Shown here: piece by piece, positions 45,699 to 53,545 of the stretch
Layout: every line of letters begins with the position of its first letter
Numbering within the stretch: the first letter of the stretch is position 1
Assembly (NCBI RefSeq): GCF_002269385.1
Contig: NZ_CP022957.1
Location: 3,029,001-3,093,000 of the forward strand
Reading direction: 5' to 3'
Origin: Maribacter cobaltidurans
GTDB taxonomy: Bacteria; Bacteroidota; Bacteroidia; Flavobacteriales; Flavobacteriaceae
Length of the DNA stretch: 64,000 bases
Notes under the pieces: model-generated
Database searches by the model: none
Seen by the model: only the letters and a program-made list of their open reading frames with translations
What the model was told of the DNA's origin: nothing
Made by a program: the position numbers and the translations under genes

Positions 45699-46035
45699 TG
45701 TGTGCGATATTTGATTTAAGATATTGCAATAGCACTTTTACTTCTTCCAATTGTCTATGAATACTGAAAGGGTCCCAAATGCCCGAGTTTACCACCTTGG
45801 TAATTTGGTTCAGATTGTTTCCCACCCGGCTCAGTTCAACAAAAAGTTTCCGGTCATATGGGCTTATCCTTTTCTTTGGCAGGGACCTTTTGGTAATCTT
45901 TCTTCGGATATATTCGGTTATAGATAAGCCAATGGTCTCCGCACTAAGGGAAACCTTGATATAGTCATCAACGGTCATTCTGATGTTGACCTGTATTATT
46001 TTCAATGACGTCAATTCTTTTTTTGGCCTTCCCAT
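45688..46035 (-). CDS. MobC-family relaxosome protein
   Basis: Ribbon-helix-helix oriT-binding protein. ATG 46035 gives MGRPKKELTSLK, a typical basic start; a longer frame to 46107 is unlikely. IQVNIRMTVDDYIKVSLSAE forms the strand and first helix, and the C-terminal VGNNLNQITKVVN is the conserved MobC signature. Overlaps the relaxase gene by 11 bases. Confidence 0.88.
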   Translation of the reverse strand: MGRPKKELTSLKIIQVNIRMTVDDYIKVSLSAETIGLSITEYIRRKITKRSLPKKRISPYDRKLFVELSRVGNNLNQITKVVNSGIWDPFSIHRQLEEVKVLLQYLKSNIAHNDW

Positions 46036-46177
46036 TTTTATATATTTTGTGAGCATCACAAAGCAACCTTCAAACGAAGTGCGTAGGGTTTTTGTTAGCA
46101 AAAACACAACTTGCTTCGTGACCCCCGATCAACAATATGGCAAACCTATGGCCTATGGATTGTTTGCAAGGGTTTTA

Positions 46178-46199
46178 CCGTACACAAGGTTTTGTACGG
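46178..46199. other. Candidate oriT hairpin
   Basis: CCGTACA (46178-46184) and TGTACGG (46193-46199) form a 7-bp inverted repeat with an 8-base loop, in the 378-base gap between mobC and the next divergent gene. Relaxase target sites lie at this position in Bacteroidota mobilizable elements. The nick site is not identified. Confidence 0.4.
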
Positions 46200-46413
46200 C
46201 AAATCATCGGAGGGTCTTTTCAGAAGGAAAACCAAAAATTGCACTGAGCTTGAACCAAGGATTCCTATGGGAAGGGGGAAAACGGCCCGATAGGTTCCTT
46301 TGGACAGAATTTTCCATATTAGATCAATGGGCCGATTGTCATCCCAGGTCATATTGAACACGGGCCATGGGCCGGACACCGGGATATTTCGTATATTTGA
46401 TATAGAAAGAACC

Positions 46414-46734
46414 ATGAAAAAGTCGCACAACATAGCATCATCCAAAGGAAAGAACCTAAAGGGTTACTTTCCCGGACCTGTATTTTGGGATGTCGACCCC
46501 AGCGTACTTGATGTAGAAAAGGACAAGATCTTTATCATCGAAAGGGTACTGTCCCGCAACATGGGAGACCCACAATATTTTGAGCTTCTCGAAAGGCTCT
46601 ACCCGATAAGTGACATTGTCCGGTGCGCGAAAAAGAGCGAACAGATTTGCGGGAACAGCAGTATCAGGGCAGTGGCCAAGCGTTATGGCATCAGACCGGA
46701 CCACATGAAGAACTACAACCCCTCATTTGGATAA
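46414..46734 (+). CDS. DUF6922-like protein, AbiE-type antitoxin candidate
   Basis: 106 residues from ATG 46414 (MKKSHNIASSKG). A conserved GYFPGPVFWDVDPSVLDVEKD segment, in part GYFPGPVFWDVD, precedes a helical region (YFELLERLYPISDIVR). I know this arrangement as the small gene placed before nucleotidyltransferase AbiEii genes in Bacteroidota. It overlaps the following toxin start (TAATG). It would be the antitoxin or regulator of an abortive infection pair. Confidence 0.65.
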   Translation: MKKSHNIASSKGKNLKGYFPGPVFWDVDPSVLDVEKDKIFIIERVLSRNMGDPQYFELLERLYPISDIVRCAKKSEQICGNSSIRAVAKRYGIRPDHMKNYNPSFG

Positions 46735-47529
46735 TGGCCGTCGACCAAGCCGTTTCGGACGAGTTGAAAAGCGTGATTGTCCAATTGATGCAAGCAGATT
46801 GTTTAAAGGACTTTAACCTTGGAGGTGGGACCAACCTCGCTATCCGGCACAATCATAGGGTCTCCACGGACATCGACCTCTTTTCCCAAGGTGTGGTCGG
46901 GGTCGAAAGATTGAGGGAAATGAGTGCTTATTTCAAATCAAACTTCAAAGACGGGCTTTTGGGCCTCTTGGAGGAAAACTTCGGGGATGACCAAATGGCC
47001 TTTCTCAGGGTGAACGTACAAAGGAACGGGGTCCCGATCAAAAATAGACATCATCCAGAATATTCCATTGCTCCATCCCATAGAAATATTTTACAACATT
47101 AGATTGATCAATGAACTCGACATCGGGGCATTGAAATTGGTGTCGGCCGCCAATCGAGGGACCCAAAAGGATTTTGGGGACCTTTTGTTGCTCTGTGGAC
47201 TGTATTCCCTTGAAAGACTGCATACCGAGCTTATGAAAAGGGAAAGTATGCTCATCGGTAAAGAGTTTGGCACCATCTTCAACGTTGAGGGACTACCCAG
47301 CGGTTTGGCCAATGACCTGTCGGCCCTCGGCAATTTCAACAAGGCAACGGACCGAAAAAGTGAAAGCAATCGCTTAATCTTAACGGAGAATTCCATGATT
47401 CCCAGTTCTTGGCCCGAACTTGGCCAAAGATGGACAGGGATGGTCGAGGCATATGCAAAATCAAAAGGTCTGCGTTTTTCCCCTCCTTCCAGAAAGAGAA
47501 GGTGGAAAAACAAAGGGCTCGGTCTTTAA
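46734..47529 (+). pseudogene. AbiEii-type nucleotidyltransferase, frameshifted
   Basis: The first part (46734 to about 47040) contains the GGGTNLAIRHNHRVSTDIDLFS nucleotidyltransferase core, in short GGGTNLA and DIDLFS. It then runs out of frame. The second part (from about 47041) continues as NIPLLHPIEIFYNIRLINEL and DIGALKLVSAANRGTQKD, in the +1 frame. Reading ATC AAA ATA GAC joins them, so the A-run 47040-47044 has one A too many. Either a real inactivating mutation or a sequencing indel. Intact, it would inactivate tRNA or another target by nucleotide transfer during phage infection. Confidence 0.8.
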
Positions 47530-48290
47530 AAAATCCATTTTATAGTTGACAGTTCCCATTTTTGAAAGTTTACGTCGATACGTTTTTCCATGATCTATTC
47601 TGACATATGAAGGAATGAAAAGTGGAAAGGGAGAAAAAAACAAAAGGAGTATGGCATTCATGTAAGGGAACGTGAAAATCAATATTGCTCAATATACCCC
47701 TTCGTACCATTACATTAATTAAGTGCTCATCAGATTTGTTCAAATATTAAAACAACTCTTCATTCGTATAATTATATAATTGTACACATGTATAATTGTA
47801 TATACATACAATTGCATATTTAATCATTTGTATGGATAAATGAGTTTGGAGATTATCCGAAAGACTTCTTAAGATGTGCCCGGCATAATCAAAATATCAT
47901 TTAAGGAAAAGACGGGCTTAGCAGGTATTCATTCATTGCCCATCTCGAACCAATGGGGTCGTCTGTATCCAGAAAGGACAAAGTATCTTTGGAAATCCCC
48001 TCTTTTCCCCTTTCCACAAAAAGCACCCGTAAGGGTGCCGATCCCATGACAAAATCAATGGTCCATTAAAAATCGATGGAACGATTCATATCCATTACAT
48101 CGAAAAATGGGAACAAAACTTCAATGAAATGATATCTTTATCTTAGATGGCAAGTAGATACTCCAAGACCATGGAGGCCATACTGAACGATAAATTACGG
48201 GAATTGGGCATAGCCAACTAAAACTGGATGTATATTCACAAGAAAGTTCAGGATATGAACGGTTGCCGATCATTATGACAAAAATTGCAA
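47530..48290. other. 760-base gap with little coding content
   Basis: Contains an AT-rich stretch at about 47760-47825 with ATAATTGTA repeats, a GCACCC/GGGTGC hairpin at 48023-48038, a possible 48-residue minus-strand ORF (47901-48047) and a 24-codon plus-strand frame (48147-48221, MASRYSKTMEAILNDKLREL start). Probably decayed island DNA. Confidence 0.4.
47901..48047 (-). CDS. Possible small protein or gene remnant, 48 aa
   Basis: ATG 48047 to TAA 47901. Composition looks protein-like (MGSAPLRVLFVERGKEG, then DTDDPIGSRWAMNEYLLSP). No family recognised; it could be a C-terminal relic of a lost gene. Confidence 0.3.
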   Translation of the reverse strand: MGSAPLRVLFVERGKEGISKDTLSFLDTDDPIGSRWAMNEYLLSPSFP

Positions 48291-49211
48291 ATGAAAGAAT
48301 ATTTCCAACTCCAATTTAAAATGCTGAACCGGAAAATGATTGATTTCGGAATTCCACTTTTGATTGGATATGCTCTTTTACCTTCAGTTTTTATATTGCT
48401 GTCCTATTACCTATTTCAAAAAACAGAATTTGCGAATTATGCTTATGGATTATTTGCATTAAGTTTCATTTCAAAATTAAGTGAACCCAAAAGAAATGAT
48501 TTCTTAAAATCTATTTTCAATAAAGGCAAATACAAAAAATTGAGAATATCAGAAAATATTCTTTATTCTTTGCCTTTTACTCTTTTTTTAATCTATCAGA
48601 AACAATTTGTCTTTTCTCTTATATTAAATTTATGTGTATTTGTGATCACACTGTTCAACTTTAGTACAGATTTAAATGTGACAATCCCAACACCATTTAG
48701 CAAAAAACCATTTGAATTTACTATTGGATTTAGAAAGACATTCTTTGTTTTCCCAATAGCTTATTTCTTAACTTATGTTTCAATATCAGTTGGAAATTTT
48801 AACCTTGGTGTTTTTTCCATGCTATTAATTGGATTGACTTGTTTTTCGTATTATCCAAATATGGAAAACGAATATTTCGTCTGGAATTACAATCTATCTC
48901 CAAAAGAATTTTTAATAGAAAAAACGAAAACGTGCTTAATCTATTTCACATTTTTAAGTTTACCAATCATAATGGCTTTAAGTATTTCATTTTATAGGGA
49001 AATCGATATTTTAATTGTATTTTTTCTGTTGTGCTATGCTTATCTCACATCAATGATTTTTGCTAAATATTCGTCTTTTCCGAAAGAAATGAACATGTCT
49101 CAAGGAATTTTAATTGCAATAAGTTTTATGCTTCCACCAGTACTTTTAATATTTATTCCTCTCTTTTATTCCCGATCAATTAAAAAGTTAAATGCTCTTT
49201 TAAATGATTAA
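48291..49211 (+). CDS. Membrane protein, probable ABC transporter permease
   Basis: 306 residues, about seven or eight hydrophobic segments, no soluble domain. It overlaps an ABC ATPase gene by 8 bases, and together they form a two-component exporter. Very AT-rich, unlike the genes before it. ATG 48291 (MKEYFQLQFKM) is preferred over TTG 48285. It may export or give immunity to the island's peptide product, but the IS lies between them and this is only proximity. Confidence 0.7.
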   Translation: MKEYFQLQFKMLNRKMIDFGIPLLIGYALLPSVFILLSYYLFQKTEFANYAYGLFALSFISKLSEPKRNDFLKSIFNKGKYKKLRISENILYSLPFTLFLIYQKQFVFSLILNLCVFVITLFNFSTDLNVTIPTPFSKKPFEFTIGFRKTFFVFPIAYFLTYVSISVGNFNLGVFSMLLIGLTCFSYYPNMENEYFVWNYNLSPKEFLIEKTKTCLIYFTFLSLPIIMALSISFYREIDILIVFFLLCYAYLTSMIFAKYSSFPKEMNMSQGILIAISFMLPPVLLIFIPLFYSRSIKKLNALLND

Positions 49212-49884
49212 AATTGAAAAACTATCAAAATTTTATGGTAAAAAACAAGTTCTAAATTCAATAGATTTAGAATTTAAAAAAGGTAAAATATATGGAATTG
49301 TTGGAGAAAATGGAGCAGGAAAAACAACCCTATTTAGGTGTATTTCAGGACTTGAAAGCTATAAAGGGAATATCTCGTCCGACTTTACAGAATTAAAAGA
49401 CCATCTAGGACTTTTATTGACAGAACCATATTTTTTCTCTAAAATTACCGGAAAAGAATATATACAGCTACTTGCCAATGCAAGACAAACAGAAATAACC
49501 AAAATTGAGAACAAAAACATTTTTGGTTTACCATTGAATCAATATGCATCAACCTACTCGACTGGAATGAAAAAGAAATTGGCTTTAACCGCCATACTTT
49601 TACAGGAAAATAATGTGTTTATTTTAGACGAACCCTTCAATGGTGTTGATATACAAAGTAATTTAATCATAACTGAAATCATAAAAAGATTTAAAAAATT
49701 AGAGAAAACAGTAATTATTTCATCTCATATATTTTCAACTTTAGAGAATACTTGTGATGAAATATATTTAATGAAAAACGGAGAAATTATAAACAAAGTA
49801 GAAAAAGCTGATTTTAAAAATCTCGAAAAAGAAATGAAAGAATTTACAGTCGGAAATAAAATTGACAAACTTGAACTGAAATAA
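49204..49884 (+). CDS. ABC transporter ATP-binding protein
   Basis: 226 residues. Walker A GENGAGKTT, signature YSTGMKKKLALTA (variant of LSGGQ) and Walker B VFILDEPFNGVD, followed by the H-loop histidine in SSHIFSTLE. Resembles ATPases of small peptide or lantibiotic exporters such as EcsA or BcrA. Coupled to the preceding permease. Confidence 0.9.
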   Translation: MIKIEKLSKFYGKKQVLNSIDLEFKKGKIYGIVGENGAGKTTLFRCISGLESYKGNISSDFTELKDHLGLLLTEPYFFSKITGKEYIQLLANARQTEITKIENKNIFGLPLNQYASTYSTGMKKKLALTAILLQENNVFILDEPFNGVDIQSNLIITEIIKRFKKLEKTVIISSHIFSTLENTCDEIYLMKNGEIINKVEKADFKNLEKEMKEFTVGNKIDKLELK

Positions 49885-49944
49885 ATAACGGTTTCAATAC
49901 ACTGCTCCCATTAGAAAGCTAATAGACACCACAAACACCGTAGA

Positions 49945-49978
49945 GGTGTAGCCTTACATTTTTGGGGAAGGCTACACC
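49945..49978 (+). terminator. Hairpin after the ABC transporter genes
   Basis: GGTGTAGCCTT (49945-49955) pairs with AAGGCTACACC (49968-49978) around 12 bases. There is no T-run, so it may be a transcript-end structure or a recombination remnant. A similar GTAGCC.../...GGCTAC hairpin lies at 61115-61146. Confidence 0.45.
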
Positions 49979-50096
49979 CGAAGGGTGCTGAGTCCATAAA
50001 AATAATGTAATAATATTTGGTGACTTCCACTTGTAAGCTCCCCTTAAAACCGAACTGTTTAAAAGTAGAATAATAATCTTAATTTTAAACAGCATT

Positions 50097-50363
50097 ATGA
50101 GGAAGAGCAAATTTTCACCAACACAGATCGCGAAGATTTTAAAGGAGTTCGACAACGGCAAGTCCGTTGCAGAGATAACCCGTGACCATGGGGTCAGCTC
50201 CGCCGCATTTTACAAGTGGCGTTCGAAGTACGCCGGTATGAGCGGGAAGGAGCTCAAGCGCATCAAGGAGCTCGAGGAGGAGAACCGCAAGCTCAAGCAG
50301 ATGTACGCCACCTTGGCCCTGGACCACCAAATGGCCAAGGAGATCATCGAAAAAAAGCTCTGA
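50097..50363 (+). CDS. IS3-family transposase OrfA
   Basis: 88 residues: a helix-turn-helix (SPTQIAKILKEFDNGKSVAE, in part KILKEFDNGKSVAEITRDHG) and a C-terminal leucine zipper (LEEENRKLKQMY). It binds IS ends and, by -1 frameshifting at GAAAAAAAG (50349-50357), is fused to OrfB. Confidence 0.92.
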   Translation: MRKSKFSPTQIAKILKEFDNGKSVAEITRDHGVSSAAFYKWRSKYAGMSGKELKRIKELEEENRKLKQMYATLALDHQMAKEIIEKKL

Positions 50364-51226
50364 GGCCCTGCCGAAAGCGAAGCATCGGAAAGGATCTTGC
50401 CCATTACGGCATCAGCAGGGCGTGCCGTGTCCTTAACATGAGCAAGAGCGTATATTATTACAGTCCGTTGCCAAAAGATGACGACGATATAGAGGAGGCA
50501 CTTCGGGAAAAGGCCGGGGAACATCCGGAGGAGGGTTTCTGGATGGCCTATCACCGTTTGAGGGCGGAGGGGAGGCCATGGAACCATAAGCGCGTTTACC
50601 GTGTCTACAGAGCACTGGGACTGCCCTTGAGAAGAAAGGCGAAGAAACGCCTGCCGTCCCGTGTAAAGGAACCTTTGGAGGTCCCAGCGGAGGCGGACCA
50701 TACTTGGAGCATGGACTTTGTTACCGACGTCCTGGAGAACAAACGCCGTTTCAGGGCACTCAACATCATGGACGATTACAACAGGGAGGCGCTGCACATC
50801 GAAGTGGACTTTTCCCTGACAAGCAACCGGGTGGTATGGGTCCTGAACCACTTGATAAACCGAAGGGGCAAGCCCAAGCGCATACGCATGGACAACGGCC
50901 CGGAATTCATAGCAAAGCTCACCTCCCAATGGAGCGAGATGCATGGAATAGAGTTCAAATATATACAACCGGGAAAACCGACCCAGAACGCTTTTGTGGA
51001 ACGGTTCAACGGCAGTTTTAGGAGAGGGGCCCTCAATAGGTTCATCTTTGAGGACATTAATCAGGTAAGGGAACAGGCACGGATTTGGATGGACGATTAC
51101 AACAATTACAGACCACACAAGGCCCTGGGATATGTGTCCCCCAAACAATATCTGGAGCTTAATTCCTTGTGCGGTACCGCACAAGGAATTAAAAACGATA
51201 ACTTTGATGAAGTATTAGAAAAATGA
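50351..51226 (+). CDS. IS3-family transposase OrfB (DDE domain)
   Basis: Read in the -1 frame after the A7G slippage; the frame is open from 50216. HTH_21-like region (YHRLRAEGRPWNHKRVYRVY) then the rve integrase core with catalytic Asp in WSMDFV, Asp in MDNGPEF and Glu in NAFVERFNGS. The C-terminal RPHKALGYVSP is typical. Complete. Confidence 0.92.
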   Translation, partial: KKALRPCRKRSIGKDLAHYGISRACRVLNMSKSVYYYSPLPKDDDDIEEALREKAGEHPEEGFWMAYHRLRAEGRPWNHKRVYRVYRALGLPLRRKAKKRLPSRVKEPLEVPAEADHTWSMDFVTDVLENKRRFRALNIMDDYNREALHIEVDFSLTSNRVVWVLNHLINRRGKPKRIRMDNGPEFIAKLTSQWSEMHGIEFKYIQPGKPTQNAFVERFNGSFRRGALNRFIFEDINQVREQARIWMDDYNNYRPHKALGYVSPKQYLELNSLCGTAQGIKNDNFDEVLEK

Positions 51227-51256
51227 GCAGTTCTATCTAGGGGAAGCTTACACACT

Positions 51257-51533
51257 TAGGGTGCTATCTGTCGTTTTTCTGCATAATGTGGGTATGAAAA
51301 AAGGATGGGTGTGGTTGAAATGTGGGAATCCAGTATTTTGATGACAATTTTTAATTTTTTTGGGTATCTACAGAGGAATTCGTTTCTACGAATTTATAGT
51401 AATTCGGAAATTTTGCTCTATTACGTTTTTGAGTTAGTTTTTCAGAGCAAAGTAAAGGCCCCAATCGAGTACTTCAAAATGGGTCTAGGACTAGAATCAG
51501 GCTAAAGATTCGAAGTGTGCGAAAGCATCCGAA
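51257..51533. other. Gap after the IS with no supported gene
   Basis: 277 bases. A 66-codon plus-strand frame (51305-51505) shows no family features. No promoter or terminator is convincing; the 3' end of the minus-strand cluster lies just beyond. Confidence 0.4.
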
Positions 51534-52361
51534 TCAAAAAGGTTGGCGTCGGTTTTCTGATATAAATATTTTGCTTTTCTTCTTAATAAGCTCTAATATT
51601 CCCAAGTGGTCTTCGGCTTCTATGAGATCAACAAAATTGGAATCAGCGAGACAATAAACGAAAAATTGTTCTTTTTTTGAAAAGGGGATTTTTAATTCCT
51701 GCAATCGAAGGGAATCGTTGAACAAATACTCAAACTCCTCTAATTTAATAGTTTGTTCATTTTGTTCTACCAATTTTTTTAGCTTTTTGGTTCTCCCCGA
51801 TGCTCTATTTAGAATTTTATGCAGATTGATGCTAATTCCCAATCCAAAGTAGTGTCCATACAAATTAACAAACTTTCCATTATCAGCTTCAAACAGTTTT
51901 CGTTCATATTGGGAAAGGACCCTCACATCGGCATTGGGAAGCCCCAAAGAAGAAGCATCAACATTTTTTGATAACCTTAATGCTGAAATGTCCTTGTCCA
52001 AGATTCCAGTCAGATTATATGGTCTTACAACCACTTCTTTCAATTCGTTGATAAGTTCCTCTAAATCTATCCTCAAATGGTTGGAGGATAAAATATCCTC
52101 TGTTACAACCAGATATTTATGCTTTAGTTGAACAGATGAAAATAATAGTGTATCCTTTGATATGACACCTATAGAAAAACGTCCATACGAATCGGTTATG
52201 GTCCCTCTCTTGCTAGTAAGGTTTAGAATGTGTACGCCTTCAACCTCAGTGTTAAGGCTTTTGACCGTGCCATTTAACATAAGTCGAGTCTCTTGACCAA
52301 ATCCGAAAGAGATTGTGAAGAGTAAAGCAAAAAAAATTATATGTTTACTATAGGTTTTCAT
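51534..52361 (-). CDS. Exported carboxypeptidase-regulatory-like protein (last gene of RiPP-like operon)
   Basis: 275 residues. Signal peptide (about 1-23, ending FGFGQ) and an N-terminal beta-sandwich of the CarboxypepD_reg/CNA-B type (LNGTVKSLNTEVEGVHILNL, DSYGRFSI). The helical remainder is unassigned (VRPYNLTGILDKDISALRLS). Start overlaps the M50 gene stop (ATGA). A periplasmic or outer-membrane role with the RiPP product is inferred from context. Confidence 0.65.
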   Translation of the reverse strand: MKTYSKHIIFFALLFTISFGFGQETRLMLNGTVKSLNTEVEGVHILNLTSKRGTITDSYGRFSIGVISKDTLLFSSVQLKHKYLVVTEDILSSNHLRIDLEELINELKEVVVRPYNLTGILDKDISALRLSKNVDASSLGLPNADVRVLSQYERKLFEADNGKFVNLYGHYFGLGISINLHKILNRASGRTKKLKKLVEQNEQTIKLEEFEYLFNDSLRLQELKIPFSKKEQFFVYCLADSNFVDLIEAEDHLGILELIKKKSKIFISENRRQPF

Positions 52362-53545
52362 TTTTTTTGTCGCTCCTTTATATATGAAAATAGAAAACTG
52401 AATACAGTAACATAAAAAATGATGGGTAATATAAACCTATACAAATCCGAGAATTTTGGTCTTGAGCGTCCTGAAAATACCTCTGATAAATAAGTAAAAA
52501 CATTTTCCGGGAATTTTATTATACCATTCGAATCATAAAGCAATATTCCGCCTAGTACAATTAATATCAGTATTTGACTCGTCAGTGCATAAAATACCAA
52601 AAAAAAATCTTTGCCTCTCAAGTGACGAATAGATGTTTCATTTTGAAAAACCTTTTTTAAAATTTTATTTGATGCCATTCTTAGGTTTGGAACCCCAATC
52701 ATATCCGATAATACCCAATATCCATCATAACGAAGGAAAGGGTTCAAATTAGCCAGCAATGACAATGATATGGCCGAGCTGTATACTAAATAATTGTTTG
52801 TCCGAGTTATAAAAAAAAATAAAACCAATATGGAGGCAATCAGTAATTCGATATAGATTCCAGATAGATTCACGATGATTCTTTTATTCGGTTTTAATTT
52901 CCATATATCTGAAACATCGGCAAACATCACTGGTGAAAGTAGGTAAAAACCGAATCCAATATCCCCAAATTTAGCACCAAATCGATGACAGGCAGCAGCA
53001 TGTCCCATTTCATGGAAAAACAACACTGTACCTGCAAATAAAATATATAATGCCCATTGACCAAAGTTGAGATTTTCAAGACCTATTTTGATGGAGTTAA
53101 AATGAGCGATTAATGTTCCAAAAACGACCAAAGAAAAAATAGCCAGTAAAAAGTAAAATAATTTATCTGAGAACAATGGGGACATAAGCCTCACTATTGG
53201 CAATATGGTCTTATTCTTTAGCAATGTGAAACTTAGCTTTAAATAAGAGGGCTTTCCTATTTTCTTAATTTCAACATTTGCTGATTCTATAATCCCGTAA
53301 GTGGCCAAGGTACCAAATAATAAATTGTCAAGCAGATTGGCAGACACACCTTTGTGTATACCATAAAGTTCATTTATCTTTTGAAGATTCCGTTTACCGT
53401 CCACTAATTTAATTATATCCAAAGTATCCTTATTGACATTTATGCGATGTCCATATTCAGTTTGTTTTATGATAAACTCGTTCTTATCAAAAGGAAGGAT
53501 TTCAATGTTTGGTGATAAAACAGGTATTTTGCTTTTAACGTCCAT
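52358..53545 (-). CDS. PqqD-like domain fused to M50-type membrane metalloprotease
   Basis: 395 residues. Residues about 15-90 resemble PqqD (RRE), the fold that binds RiPP leader peptides (GHRINVNKDTLDIIKLVDGK, in part INVNKDTLDIIKLVDG). Then about seven membrane segments with HEMGH (His178, Glu179, His182) and NLNPFLRYDG (Asp274) as the zinc site of site-2-protease-like peptidases. Such putative peptide zinc metalloproteases occur in RiPP clusters, where they may remove leaders. Overlaps neighbours on both sides. Confidence 0.82.
   Translation of the reverse strand: MDVKSKIPVLSPNIEILPFDKNEFIIKQTEYGHRINVNKDTLDIIKLVDGKRNLQKINELYGIHKGVSANLLDNLLFGTLATYGIIESANVEIKKIGKPSYLKLSFTLLKNKTILPIVRLMSPLFSDKLFYFLLAIFSLVVFGTLIAHFNSIKIGLENLNFGQWALYILFAGTVLFFHEMGHAAACHRFGAKFGDIGFGFYLLSPVMFADVSDIWKLKPNKRIIVNLSGIYIELLIASILVLFFFITRTNNYLVYSSAISLSLLANLNPFLRYDGYWVLSDMIGVPNLRMASNKILKKVFQNETSIRHLRGKDFFLVFYALTSQILILIVLGGILLYDSNGIIKFPENVFTYLSEVFSGRSRPKFSDLYRFILPIIFYVTVFSFLFSYIKERQKK

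Larger units (their letters stand above)
50032..51252 (+). mobile_element. IS3-family insertion sequence (IS407-like group), complete
   Basis: 1221 bases. Terminal inverted repeats begin TGTAAGCTCCCC (left, 50032) and TGTAAGCTTCCCC (right, read inward from 51252). Both flanks carry CACT (50028-50031 and 51253-51256), a 4-bp target duplication typical for the IS407 group. Two overlapping ORFs with a slippery A7G stretch. It appears intact and recent. GC is clearly higher than in the surrounding cargo. Confidence 0.9.

Noticed and set aside
46115..46130. GTGACCCCC near mobC as an inverted copy of the tRNA attachment core
   Set aside because: Only about nine bases match and it lies beside the relaxosome genes; the 61257 site has a better layout.
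47760..47825. CRISPR-like or iteron repeats in the AT-rich stretch
   Set aside because: Only two or three short ATAATTGTA/ATTGTA units without regular spacing; no cas or rep genes nearby.
50210..51184. A 324-codon minus-strand frame opposite the IS transposase
   Set aside because: It is the antisense shadow of orfB in GC-rich DNA, with no family features.
51305..51505. A 66-codon plus-strand ORF after the IS
   Set aside because: No start context, no domain, and composition like non-coding DNA.
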